This document shows, piece after piece, positions 53,418 through 61,496 of a stretch of DNA of 64,000 bases (the stretch's first letter is position 1; each line of letters begins with the position of its first letter). Below the pieces are notes generated by a model. That model ran no database searches and was not told the origin of the DNA. It saw only the letters and a list, made by a program, of their open reading frames with translations. The position numbers were made by a program, and so were the translations under genes. The DNA is from Nocardioides turkmenicus (GTDB taxonomy: Bacteria; Actinomycetota; Actinomycetes; Propionibacteriales; Nocardioidaceae), in assembly GCF_011045035.1 (NCBI RefSeq), contig NZ_JAALAA010000008.1:184761-248760 (forward strand), read 5' to 3'.

Positions 53418-53494
53418 ACAAGCAGGGTATTCGACCAGGCACCCGGGCTCCGGGACCCCCATGGGGGTGTGTTGCAGCGGTGTAGTTTGCCGCC

Positions 53495-54175
53495 ATGCAG
53501 AGCCTGACAGTCCTGGTCGCCCTCCTCACCGCCATCGATGCCGTCACCGACTGGGCCTGCGTGTGGTTCGGTTGGCGACGGCTCCACTACGCGACGAAGC
53601 CGCTGGTGATGGTGGGACTGATGGGGCTAACGGTGCTGGTGGGGCTGGTGGGGCTCGACGGCGACGGGGAGGCGGCGGCCTGGTGGCTGCTCGTCGCGCT
53701 CTTCTTCGGGATGCTCGGCGACATCTCCATGATCGGCGCCTCGACCCGGCGTTTCCTCGGCGGCGTGGGGCTGTTCTTCGTCGGCCACCTGGCGTACGCC
53801 GTGACCTTCCTCACCCTCGGCCTGGACGCCCCCACGTGGTCGTGGGTCGGCTTCGCGGCGGCGATCGCGCTGGCGATCCCGATGGGTCGGGTGCTCCACG
53901 GTGCCCGCCAGATGGGCGGCACGCCGGTCGCGGTCGCCCTGGCGGCGTACTCGCTGGTCATCGCCGCCATGCTCGTGCTCGGCTGGCTCACCGGGAGCGT
54001 GTGGATCGCCGCCGGTGCGCTGATCTTCGTGGTCAGCGACACCCTGATAGGGCTCAACCTCGCCGAGCACGGCAACCAGCCGCCGCGTCTGACCAACGTG
54101 GCGATCATGGTGACCTATCACGTCGGCCAGGCGCTGATCACGGCTGGCGTGCTACTACAGCTTGTTGCTTCATAG
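53495..54175 (+). CDS. lysoplasmalogenase family protein (YhhN/TMEM86)
   Basis: Membrane protein of 226 residues with about eight hydrophobic segments. Conserved family positions include ALFFGMLGDISMIG, FFVGHLAYAVTF and LIFVVSDTLIGLNLAEH; the two Asp residues in GD and SD are presumed catalytic. In characterised relatives the enzyme hydrolyses the vinyl-ether bond of lysoplasmalogens. It is divergent from ftsK and convergent with rnj. The following 100 bases hold two GC-rich hairpins that could end both transcripts. Confidence 0.85.
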   Translation: MQSLTVLVALLTAIDAVTDWACVWFGWRRLHYATKPLVMVGLMGLTVLVGLVGLDGDGEAAAWWLLVALFFGMLGDISMIGASTRRFLGGVGLFFVGHLAYAVTFLTLGLDAPTWSWVGFAAAIALAIPMGRVLHGARQMGGTPVAVALAAYSLVIAAMLVLGWLTGSVWIAAGALIFVVSDTLIGLNLAEHGNQPPRLTNVAIMVTYHVGQALITAGVLLQLVAS

Positions 54176-54242
54176 CGTGGATCTCGACCCGCTTCGCGGG
54201 TTCGCAAGCTCACCCGCTGCGCTCGCTCGATCCCTTCGCGTT

Positions 54243-54269
54243 GGTCCTGCGAGCTTCGCTCGCCGGACC
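54243..54269. terminator. bidirectional terminator-like hairpin between convergent genes
   Basis: GGTCC-TG-CGAGC-TTC-GCTCG-CC-GGACC (54243-54269) is a perfect two-part stem with a TTC loop, placed between the ends of the YhhN gene (54175) and rnj (54274). Another TTC-loop hairpin, CCCGC-TTC-GCGGG, lies at 54188-54200. There is no U tract, as is usual for high-GC actinobacterial terminators. Confidence 0.6.
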
Positions 54270-54273
54270 AGGC

Positions 54274-55965
54274 TCAGGCCTCGATGACCACGGGAATGAT
54301 CATCGGACGGCGGCGGTGGGTGCTGGAGACCCAGCGCCCGAACGTACGCCGGATGGCCTGCTGCAGCTGGTAGGTGTCGGTCGCGCCCTCGGAGATGGCG
54401 CGGTTGACCGCCTTGACGATCGGCTGCTTGATCGGGTCGAAGGCGTTGTCGGGCCAGACGTGGCCGCGGGCGTGGATCTCGGGTCCGCTCGAGACGACCC
54501 CGTTGACGGAGTCGACCACGACGATGATCGAGACGAAGCCCTCCTCGGAGAGGATGCGGCGGTCCTTGAGCTCGGACTCGGTGACGTCGCCGACGGTGGT
54601 GCCGTCGACGAAGACGTAGCCGCACTCGACCTTGCCGGCGATCTCGGCCTTGCCGTCGATGAGGTCGACGACGACGCCGTCCTCGGCATAGACGACGCTC
54701 TCGACGCCGGTCTGCCGGGCCAGGTCGCCGTTGGCGAGCAGGTGGCGCACCTCGCCGTGGACCGGCATCACGTTGCGCGGGCGGACGATATTGTAGCAGT
54801 AGAGCAGCTCGCCGGCGCTGGCGTGGCCGGAGACGTGCACCAGCGCGTTGCCCTTGTGGACGACGTTGGCGCCGAGGCGGGCGAGGCCGTTGATCACCCG
54901 ATAGACGGAGTTCTCGTTGCCCGGGATCAGGCTGCTCGCGAGGAGCACGGTGTCGCCCGGCTCGATGTGCACGAAGTTGTGGGTGCCGTTGGCGATCCGG
55001 GACAGCGCCGACATCGGCTCGCCCTGCGAGCCGGTCGAGACCATCACGACCTTCTCCGGCGGCAGCTCGGCGAGCTCCTTGGCGTCGACGATGACGTCCT
55101 CGGGCACGTGCAGGTAGCCCAGGTCGGCGGCGATCTGCATGTTGCGGACCATCGAACGACCGACGTACGCCACCTTGCGGCCGTGCGCGACGGCGCTGTC
55201 CAGCACCTGCTGGACGCGGTGCACGTGGGAGGCGAAGCAGGCGACGATGATGCGCTGGTCGGACTCGCGGAAGACCTGCTCGATCGCGGGAGCGATCTTC
55301 TTCTCGGCGGTCGTGAATCCGGGGACCTCGGCGTTGGTGGAGTCGGTGAGGAACAGGTCCACGCCCTCCTCCCCGAGCCGCGCGAACGCGCGCAGGTCGG
55401 TGATCCGGCCGTCCAGCGGCAGCTGGTCCATCTTGAAGTCGCCGGTGTGGAGCGCCAGCCCGGCGCCGGTGCGGATCGCGACCGCGAGCGCGTCGGGGAT
55501 GGAGTGGTTCACGGCGACGAACTCGAGCTCGAACGGCCCGAACGTGATCGTGTCGCCCTCACGTACCTTGTGCTGGACGGTCTCCCGCAGGCGGTGCTCG
55601 CGCAGCTTGGAGCCGAGCAGGGCCAGGGTCAGCTCGGAGCCGACCAGCGGGATGTCCTGACGCTCGCGGAGCAGGTAGGGCGTCGCACCGATGTGGTCCT
55701 CGTGACCGTGGGTCAGGACCAGCGCCTCGATGTCGCCGAGCCGGTCTCGGATCGGCCCGAAGTCGGGCAGGATCAGGTCGACGCCGGGCTGCTGCTCCTC
55801 GGGGAAGAGCACGCCGCAGTCGACGATCAGCAGCCGGCCGTCGTACTCGAAGACTGTCATGTTGCGGCCGACCTCGCCGAGACCGCCGAGAGGGGTGACC
55901 CGCAGGCCGCCCTTGGGGAGCTTGCCGGGTTCGGTCAGCTCCGGGTGTGGGTGAGACAAAGGCAT
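54274..55965 (-). CDS. rnj: ribonuclease J
   Basis: Metallo-beta-lactamase/beta-CASP RNase of 563 residues acting in mRNA decay and rRNA maturation with both endo- and 5'-exonuclease activity. It starts with PLGGLGEVGRNMTVFEYDG, then the metal motif HGHEDHIG (His86, His88, Asp90, His91). Further motifs are HTGDFKMDQ and the beta-CASP motif STGSQGEPMSALSRIA. The C-terminal domain ends with THRRRPMIIPVVIEA. Start ATG 55965 is five bases after the dapA stop; dapA-rnj is the usual actinobacterial order. Confidence 0.95.
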   Translation of the reverse strand: MPLSHPHPELTEPGKLPKGGLRVTPLGGLGEVGRNMTVFEYDGRLLIVDCGVLFPEEQQPGVDLILPDFGPIRDRLGDIEALVLTHGHEDHIGATPYLLRERQDIPLVGSELTLALLGSKLREHRLRETVQHKVREGDTITFGPFELEFVAVNHSIPDALAVAIRTGAGLALHTGDFKMDQLPLDGRITDLRAFARLGEEGVDLFLTDSTNAEVPGFTTAEKKIAPAIEQVFRESDQRIIVACFASHVHRVQQVLDSAVAHGRKVAYVGRSMVRNMQIAADLGYLHVPEDVIVDAKELAELPPEKVVMVSTGSQGEPMSALSRIANGTHNFVHIEPGDTVLLASSLIPGNENSVYRVINGLARLGANVVHKGNALVHVSGHASAGELLYCYNIVRPRNVMPVHGEVRHLLANGDLARQTGVESVVYAEDGVVVDLIDGKAEIAGKVECGYVFVDGTTVGDVTESELKDRRILSEEGFVSIIVVVDSVNGVVSSGPEIHARGHVWPDNAFDPIKQPIVKAVNRAISEGATDTYQLQQAIRRTFGRWVSSTHRRRPMIIPVVIEA

Positions 55966-55970
55966 TCCTT

Positions 55971-56858
55971 CTAGAGAAGGCCAGAGGCCTCCAGCCCGGC
56001 TCGCAGCGCCTCGACCTCGTCGTCGTCGAGCGCCACCAGCGGCCCTCGTACGTTGCGGTTGTCGATCACGCCGGTCAGCTCGAGAGCGGCCTTGGCAGTG
56101 GTGGCTCCGTAGTTGGGGACGCCCATGATGGCGTCGATCGCGGGGAGCATCCGCGCATAGGTCTTGCGGGCGGTCTCGATGTCGCTCGCCGCGAAGGCGT
56201 CGATCATCGTCCGCGTCTGGTCGCCGAGCACGTGGGCGGCGACGCTGATTACGCCGACGGCGCCGTGCGCCAGCCAGGCGAGGGTGAGGGCGTCGTCACC
56301 GGAGTAGATCGAGTAGCCCATGTCGAGCAGCCGGGTGCCGCGCGGGAAGTCGCCGGCGGCCTCCTTGACCGCGACGACGGTGTCCCAGGTGATCGCCTCG
56401 CGGTAGGTGTCGAGGGTGATCGGCGAGCCGGTGCGGCCGGGGACGTCGTAGAGGATGACGGGGGTGTCGGTGGCGGCGGCGACGGTGCGGAAGTGCTCGC
56501 GGATGCCGCGCTCGCCGGGCTTGTTGTAGTAGGGCGTCACCAGCAGCAGGCCGTCGGCGCCGACCGACGCGGCCTGCTTGGCGAGCTCGACGGTGGTGCG
56601 GGTGTCGTTGGTGCCGATGCCGGCCACGACCTTGGCGCGGTCGCCGACGGCGTCCTTGACCGCCGCCAGGATCTCACCGTCCTCGGCCGGGGTGGTGGTC
56701 GGCGACTCGCCGGTCGTGCCGGAGACGACGATGCCGTCGTGGCCGTGCTCGACCAGGTGCTTGGCGACTTTCTGGGTCTGCTCCAGATCGACCGAGCCGT
56801 CGTCGTTGAAGATCGTGACGAGTGCTGAGAGCACGGTGCCGAAGGGAGCATCAGTCAT
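55971..56858 (-). CDS. dapA: 4-hydroxy-tetrahydrodipicolinate synthase
   Basis: Aldolase of 295 residues that condenses pyruvate and aspartate semialdehyde in the lysine/diaminopimelate pathway needed for the cell wall. The Schiff-base lysine is Lys165 in VAVKEAAGD. The proton-relay residues are Thr48-Thr49 in SGTTGES and Tyr137 in LYDVPGRT. YYNKPGERGIREHF is also conserved. Length is standard. It probably shares a transcript with rnj. Confidence 0.95.
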   Translation of the reverse strand: MTDAPFGTVLSALVTIFNDDGSVDLEQTQKVAKHLVEHGHDGIVVSGTTGESPTTTPAEDGEILAAVKDAVGDRAKVVAGIGTNDTRTTVELAKQAASVGADGLLLVTPYYNKPGERGIREHFRTVAAATDTPVILYDVPGRTGSPITLDTYREAITWDTVVAVKEAAGDFPRGTRLLDMGYSIYSGDDALTLAWLAHGAVGVISVAAHVLGDQTRTMIDAFAASDIETARKTYARMLPAIDAIMGVPNYGATTAKAALELTGVIDNRNVRGPLVALDDDEVEALRAGLEASGLL

Positions 56859-56874
56859 GGCGTACAGACTATCG

Positions 56875-57813
56875 TCAGACGCGCGGCATGACCTCGTCGG
56901 CTACGAGGGCGAGATGGTCGAGGTCGCTCAGATCGAGCACCTGGAGGTAGATCCGGCTGGCCCCCGCGTCCTCGAGACGCTTGATCTTGGCGACCACCTC
57001 GTCCGGGGTGCCGGCCAGGCCGTTCTCGCGCAGCTCGGCCGGCTCGCGGCCGATCGCCGCCGCACGGCGGGCGATGTCGTCCTCGTCCTTGCCGACACAG
57101 AGAACCTGGGCCGCTGAGTAGATCATCGAGTCGTCGCGGCCGGCGGCCTCGACGAAGCGGCCGACGTTCTCGAACAGCGCCTGCGACTCCTCGACGGAGA
57201 CGAACGCGGCGTTGAACTCGTCGGCGAAGGTCGCGGCCAGCGTCGGCGTACGCTTCTTGCCACCGCCGCCCACGATCACCGGGATCGAGCCGGCGTGGCC
57301 GCGGGTCTGCACCGGCTTGGGCAGGCCCGGGCTCTCCGTGATCGTGTAGTGCTTCCCCTCGAAGCTGAACGTCTCCCCCGGCTCGGTCGCCCACAGTCCG
57401 GTGATGATCTCGAGCTGCTCCTCGAGCCGGTCGAACCGCTCCCCCAGGGCGGGGAACGGGATCCCGTACGCCGCGTGCTCCTCCTCGAACCAGCCTGCGC
57501 CCAGCCCGAGCTCGACCCGGCCGTCGGACATGTCGTCGACGTTGGCGGCCTGGATGGCCAGGACGCCCGGGAGCCGGAAGGTCGCCGAGGTGACCAGCGT
57601 GCCGAGCCGGATCGTGCTGGTGTCGCGGGCCAGGCCGGCGAGCGTCGTCCAGGCGTCGCTCGGCCCGGGCAGGCCGTCGACCGATCCCATCTTCAGGTAG
57701 TGGTCGGAGCGGAAGAACGCTCCGAACCCGAGCGCCTCGACCTTCTGGGCGACGGCGAGGATATCGGCGTAGGACGCCCCCTGCTGGGGCTCGGTGAAGA
57801 TGCGCAGCTCCAT
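56875..57813 (-). CDS. LLM class F420-dependent oxidoreductase
   Basis: Luciferase-like TIM-barrel oxidoreductase of 312 residues that most likely uses F420. It begins MELRIFTEPQQGASYADILAVAQKVEALGFGAFFRSDHY, then RLGTLVTSATFRLPGVLAIQAA, VELGLGAGWFEEEHAAYGIPFP and the phosphate-binding VIVGGGGKKRTP, which is typical of F420 family members. It ends SRIYLQVLDLSDLDHLALVADEV. The substrate is unknown. It lies just upstream of dapA (16 bases) and downstream of folA on the same strand. Confidence 0.9.
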   Translation of the reverse strand: MELRIFTEPQQGASYADILAVAQKVEALGFGAFFRSDHYLKMGSVDGLPGPSDAWTTLAGLARDTSTIRLGTLVTSATFRLPGVLAIQAANVDDMSDGRVELGLGAGWFEEEHAAYGIPFPALGERFDRLEEQLEIITGLWATEPGETFSFEGKHYTITESPGLPKPVQTRGHAGSIPVIVGGGGKKRTPTLAATFADEFNAAFVSVEESQALFENVGRFVEAAGRDDSMIYSAAQVLCVGKDEDDIARRAAAIGREPAELRENGLAGTPDEVVAKIKRLEDAGASRIYLQVLDLSDLDHLALVADEVMPRV

Positions 57814-57851
57814 GCCGTTTACCTTAGAGGGACCAGATACCTACTCGCGCG

Positions 57852-58316
57852 TCAGGGAGCACGGACGAGGAACACCCGGTCGTACGCCTCATGCGGCTCC
57901 CGCTTCGTCTCGACCCACTCCGCCTCGTCGAAGGGCGGATAGAGGACGTCGCCCTCCGGGGTCAGGTGGACGTAGGTGATGACCTGCTCGGTGGCGTACG
58001 GCATGGCGGCGGCGTAGACCTGCGCTCCCCCGGCGACGACCGTGTCGCCCTGCTCCGCAGCGGCCAGGGCGAGGGCGGACTCGATGTCGTGGGCGACCAG
58101 GACTCCGTCGTACGCCCAGGTCTTGTCGCGAGTCAGGACGACCGTCGTGCGGCCCGGGAGCGGGCGGCCGATGGACTCGAAGGTGGTGCGGCCCATGACG
58201 AGCGTGTGGCCCATCGTGATCGCCTTGAACTCGGCCTGCTCGCCGGGGATCTTCCAGGGGATGTCGGGGCCGTTGCCGATCACGCCGTTGTCGGCGACGG
58301 CGGCGACCATCACCAC
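57852..58316 (-). CDS. folA: dihydrofolate reductase
   Basis: NADPH-dependent reductase of about 154 residues that regenerates tetrahydrofolate. Its sequence runs VVMVAAVADNGVIGNGPDIPWKIPGEQAEFKAITMGHTLVMGRTTFESIGRPLPGRTTVVLTRD, then VAGGAQVYAAAMPYATEQVITYVH, with the PW loop and GRxTFxSIG segment intact. The frame stays open into thyA, but conserved sequence starts at GTG 58316 or ATG 58310; the GTG is given. It follows thyA by about 30 bases, the usual thyA-folA pair. Confidence 0.92.
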   Translation of the reverse strand: MVMVAAVADNGVIGNGPDIPWKIPGEQAEFKAITMGHTLVMGRTTFESIGRPLPGRTTVVLTRDKTWAYDGVLVAHDIESALALAAAEQGDTVVAGGAQVYAAAMPYATEQVITYVHLTPEGDVLYPPFDEAEWVETKREPHEAYDRVFLVRAP

Positions 58317-58344
58317 ACGCCCCGAGCCGGCCCCAGGACTGGCC

Positions 58345-59139
58345 TCAGACGGCAACGGGAGCCTTGATCGCGGGGTGCGGGTCGTAGCCCTCCACCGTGA
58401 TGTCGTCGAGCTCGAAGGCGTCGATGTCCTTGACGTCCGGGTTGAGGCGCAGCCTGGGGAGCGGCCGCGGCTCGCGGGTGAGCTGGAGACGGGCCTGCTC
58501 GATGTGGTTGCTGTAGAGGTGAGCGTCGCCGAGGGTGTGCACGAACTCACCCGGCTCGAGGCCGGTCACATGGGCGACCATGTGGGTGAGCAGGGCGTAG
58601 GAGGCGATGTTGAAGGGCACGCCGAGGAACACGTCGGCGGAGCGCTGGTAGAGCTGCAGGCTGAGCTTGCCGTCGGCGACGTAGAACTGGCACAGCGTGT
58701 GGCACGGCGGCAGCGCCATGTCGTCGATGTCGGCCGGGTTCCAAGCGCTGATCACGTGGCGGCGGCTGTCGGGATCGGTCCGGATCTGGTCGATGATCCG
58801 GGCGATCTGGTCGACGTGACGGCCGTCGGGCGTGGGCCAGGAGCGCCACTGGTAGCCGTAGACGGGGCCCAGGTCGCCGTTCTCGTCAGCCCACTCGTCC
58901 CAGATGGTGATGCCGCGCTCCTGGAGCCACCGCACGTTGGTGTCGCCGCGCAGGAACCACAGCAGCTCGCCGAAGACGGACCGGGTGTGGACCTTCTTCG
59001 TGGTCAGCAGCGGGAAGCCCTCGGCCAGGTCGTAGCGGGTCTGGTGACCGAAGACGCTGATCGTGCCCGTCCCGGTGCGGTCGGACTTCTCCACGCCCTC
59101 GTCGAGGATGCGGGTCAACAGATCGAGATAGGACTGCAC
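58345..59139 (-). CDS. thyA: thymidylate synthase
   Basis: Enzyme of 264 residues, the same length as E. coli ThyA, that methylates dUMP using methylenetetrahydrofolate and yields dihydrofolate for FolA. The nucleophile is Cys146 in [53 protein letters not shown] and the C-terminal AIKAPVAV are conserved. The start is GTG 59139 ([15 protein letters not shown]). It is upstream of folA and downstream of the PhzF gene on the same strand. Confidence 0.96.
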   Translation of the reverse strand: MQSYLDLLTRILDEGVEKSDRTGTGTISVFGHQTRYDLAEGFPLLTTKKVHTRSVFGELLWFLRGDTNVRWLQERGITIWDEWADENGDLGPVYGYQWRSWPTPDGRHVDQIARIIDQIRTDPDSRRHVISAWNPADIDDMALPPCHTLCQFYVADGKLSLQLYQRSADVFLGVPFNIASYALLTHMVAHVTGLEPGEFVHTLGDAHLYSNHIEQARLQLTREPRPLPRLRLNPDVKDIDAFELDDITVEGYDPHPAIKAPVAV

Positions 59140-59159
59140 GGCCCCAGCCTAGGTCACGC

Positions 59160-60002
59160 TCAGAGCTCGACGGTCCCACGGATGGTGGTCAGTGTGTCTC
59201 CGCCCACCCACACCTGGTCCTGCGTCCGCTCGACGTGGACCCGCCCCCTCCGCTTCATGACGGTCCCCTGCGAGGAGACGTACGCATCGGGGAGCTGCGA
59301 CCCGGCCAGCCACTGCCCCAGCGCGGCATTGAGCGAACCCGTCACCGGGTCCTCGAAGGCGACGCCGTCGGCCGGGTAGAACGCCCGGACCTCGACCGCG
59401 CACTCGCCGCCTTCGGGGTAGCGCCCGACCAGACCGACCTTGTGGTCGCCCAGGACCGCGTGGTCGGGGGTGACGGCCAGGACGGCGTCAGCGTCGGCGA
59501 GCATCACGCCGACCCAGCCCGGCCCGTTGTCGCACCACCGCGCGTCCAGGATGTCCGCGCGGGTGATCTGCAGGCCGGCGGCGATGGCGACCAGGGTCTC
59601 CTCGTCGACCTCGCCGCCCCGGATCAGCTCTGGCGCGGCGAAGGCGATCCGCTCGTCGCGGCGCAGCTCGACCAGCCCGACGCCGCACTCCTGCACCAGG
59701 CGCTCGCCCTTGGGGGTGCCGCCCGCCTCCAGCCACGCGTGGGCCGACCCGAGGGTCGGGTGGCCGGCGAACGGCAGCTCATCGCTGACGGTGAAGATCC
59801 GGAGCCGGTAGTCGGCCGCCGGATCCGTGGGCGCCAGCAGGAAGGTGGTCTCGGACAGGTTGGTCCACCGCGCGAAGGCGGCCATCTGTTCATCGCTGAG
59901 GCCGTCGGCCCCGTGCACGACGGCGACCGGGTTGCCCAGCAGCGGCTCGTTGGTGAAGACGTCGACCTGGCGGAACTCGTAGGCACTCACGGCGCCGACC
60001 AT
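59160..60002 (-). CDS. PhzF family isomerase
   Basis: Diaminopimelate epimerase-fold protein of 280 residues. Conserved elements are VDVFTNEPLLGNPVAVV, the family motif NLSETTFLL with the presumed catalytic Glu, ELPFAGHPTLGSAHAWL and DPVTGSLNAALGQWL. The founding member isomerises a phenazine precursor, but most family members are of unknown function and no phenazine genes are nearby. ATG 60002 or GTG 59990 can serve as start; neither has a clear ribosome binding site. Confidence 0.88.
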   Translation of the reverse strand: MVGAVSAYEFRQVDVFTNEPLLGNPVAVVHGADGLSDEQMAAFARWTNLSETTFLLAPTDPAADYRLRIFTVSDELPFAGHPTLGSAHAWLEAGGTPKGERLVQECGVGLVELRRDERIAFAAPELIRGGEVDEETLVAIAAGLQITRADILDARWCDNGPGWVGVMLADADAVLAVTPDHAVLGDHKVGLVGRYPEGGECAVEVRAFYPADGVAFEDPVTGSLNAALGQWLAGSQLPDAYVSSQGTVMKRRGRVHVERTQDQVWVGGDTLTTIRGTVEL

Positions 60003-60017
60003 ATCGGTCGCGCGGAC

Positions 60018-60275
60018 TCAGGCGGTCAGCTTCATCGGGCCGTAGACCTGGCGGTCGTGCTCGAACAGCACCACCGCGGCCACGCCCGCGTCGAGAAGGT
60101 CCTGCCAGACCTCTCCCACCCACGACTCGGCGTCGCTCTGGTTGGCGAAGCGCTGGCCGGCGAACTCCTCGTCGACCGACACCTCGGCACCCGCGGCGTC
60201 GACGAACTGCCACCACCACGGCCGCTCGGCCGCCGTCGGCTGCTTGAACACGGAGGGCACGTCGGGAATGCTCAT
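60018..60275 (-). CDS. small hypothetical protein
   Basis: Eighty-five residues: MSIPDVPSVFKQPTAAER, WWWQFVDAAGAEVSVDEEF, then FANQSDAESWVGEVWQDLLDAGVAAVVLFEHDRQVYGPMKLTA. It looks like a small alpha/beta protein with an aromatic core; no named domain is recognised. The start overlaps the gcvT stop by four bases (ATGA), so it is translated with gcvT. Strong coupling and sensible composition support a real gene. Confidence 0.75.
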   Translation of the reverse strand: MSIPDVPSVFKQPTAAERPWWWQFVDAAGAEVSVDEEFAGQRFANQSDAESWVGEVWQDLLDAGVAAVVLFEHDRQVYGPMKLTA

Positions 60276-61417
60276 CCGTCCTCCCGCACGTGGGAGGGGA
60301 CGAAGGGCGGCTTGGTGAGCTGGAAGATCTCACGCCGGCCGCGTACGTCGATGCCGATCTCGGCCTCGGGGTTGACCGTGGTCGAGACGAGCACCAGCCC
60401 GACGCCCTTCTTCAGCGTCGGCGAGAAGGTGCCGGAGGTGACCTCGCCGACAGGTACGTCGGCGGTCAGCGACGCGGTCATGTGCGGGCGCGGGATGCCG
60501 CGACCGACGGCGACGATGCCGCGCAGGGCACGCTTCGGGCCGGCCTCCTTCTCGGCGACCAGCTTGTCGCGGCCCCAGAAGGCGTCCTTCTTCCAGCCGA
60601 CGGCCCAGCCGAGGCCGGCCTCGTTGGGAGTGACGTCGAGGGTGATGTCCTGGCCGTGGAGCGGGTAGCCCATCTCCGTGCGCAGGGTGTCGCGCGCGCC
60701 GAGGCCGCACGGCAGCACGCCGAGCGCCTCACCGCGGGACAGCAGCGCGCCCCAGAGCGCTCCGGCAGCCTCGTTGGCGACGATCAGCTCATAGCCACGC
60801 TCGCCGGAGTAGCCCGACCGGCACACGACCACGCCGATCTCGTCGCCGAGCACGTCGGGGGCGGCGGCCTCCACGAAGGACATGTATTCGTGGCCCGCCG
60901 GCAGCCCGACCGCCTCGAGCAGCTCGTCGGACTTCGGGCCCTGGACGGCGAGGACCGCGTAGTCGCGGTGGTGGTCGGTGAGGGTGATGCCCTCGGGAGC
61001 CGCGGCCTCGAGCCGGCGCACGACCTCGGGGGTGTTGGCGGCGTTGGGGACGATCAGGACGTGCTCGTCGTCGCGGTAGTAGGCGATCAGGTCGTCGACG
61101 ATGCCGCCGGTCTCCTCGTCGCAGCACAGCGTGTATTGCGCCTTGCCGGGCTTGATCCGGCGGAGGTCGTTGGTGAACGACGCGTTGACGAAGTCGGCCG
61201 CACCCGGACCGCTGATCATGACCTTGCCCAGGTGGCTGACGTCGAAGACGCCGACGGCCTCGCGAACCGCGGTGTGCTCCTTGACGACGCCGGTGTATTC
61301 GAGCGGCATCGACCAGCCGCCGAACTCACCGAACTTCGCACCCAGCTCCCGGTGCTTTTCGTGCAGAGGGGACTGGAGCAGCTCCGACCCGCCCCCCGTG
61401 GAGGTCTCATCAGCCAT
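60272..61417 (-). CDS. gcvT: aminomethyltransferase (glycine cleavage system T protein)
   Basis: T protein of 381 residues that transfers the methylene group from the lipoyl-bound intermediate to tetrahydrofolate in glycine breakdown. Motifs are LGAKFGEFGGWSMPLEYTGV, VGVFDVSHLGKVMISGP, YTLCCDEETGGIVDDLI, CRSGYSGERGYEL and LGARDTLRTEMGYPLHGQD. No other gcv gene is in view, and only 79 bases separate it from pepA, with no sign of a glycine riboswitch. It is coupled to the small gene downstream. Confidence 0.95.
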   Translation of the reverse strand: MADETSTGGGSELLQSPLHEKHRELGAKFGEFGGWSMPLEYTGVVKEHTAVREAVGVFDVSHLGKVMISGPGAADFVNASFTNDLRRIKPGKAQYTLCCDEETGGIVDDLIAYYRDDEHVLIVPNAANTPEVVRRLEAAAPEGITLTDHHRDYAVLAVQGPKSDELLEAVGLPAGHEYMSFVEAAAPDVLGDEIGVVVCRSGYSGERGYELIVANEAAGALWGALLSRGEALGVLPCGLGARDTLRTEMGYPLHGQDITLDVTPNEAGLGWAVGWKKDAFWGRDKLVAEKEAGPKRALRGIVAVGRGIPRPHMTASLTADVPVGEVTSGTFSPTLKKGVGLVLVSTTVNPEAEIGIDVRGRREIFQLTKPPFVPSHVREDG

Positions 61418-61496
61418 GCTGCGAACCTATCGCACCTGGTGGACACAGCCCGGTCCGTGGCCCCTCCTCCGGCGTGCCACACCTAGACTGCACGGC

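Noticed and set aside
53176..55974. A 932-codon plus-strand open frame across ftsK, the YhhN gene and rnj
   Set aside because: It runs through three well-supported genes with no recognisable protein features.
61418..61496. Glycine riboswitch before gcvT
   Set aside because: Only 79 bases separate gcvT from the divergent pepA, with no aptamer-like stem structure.
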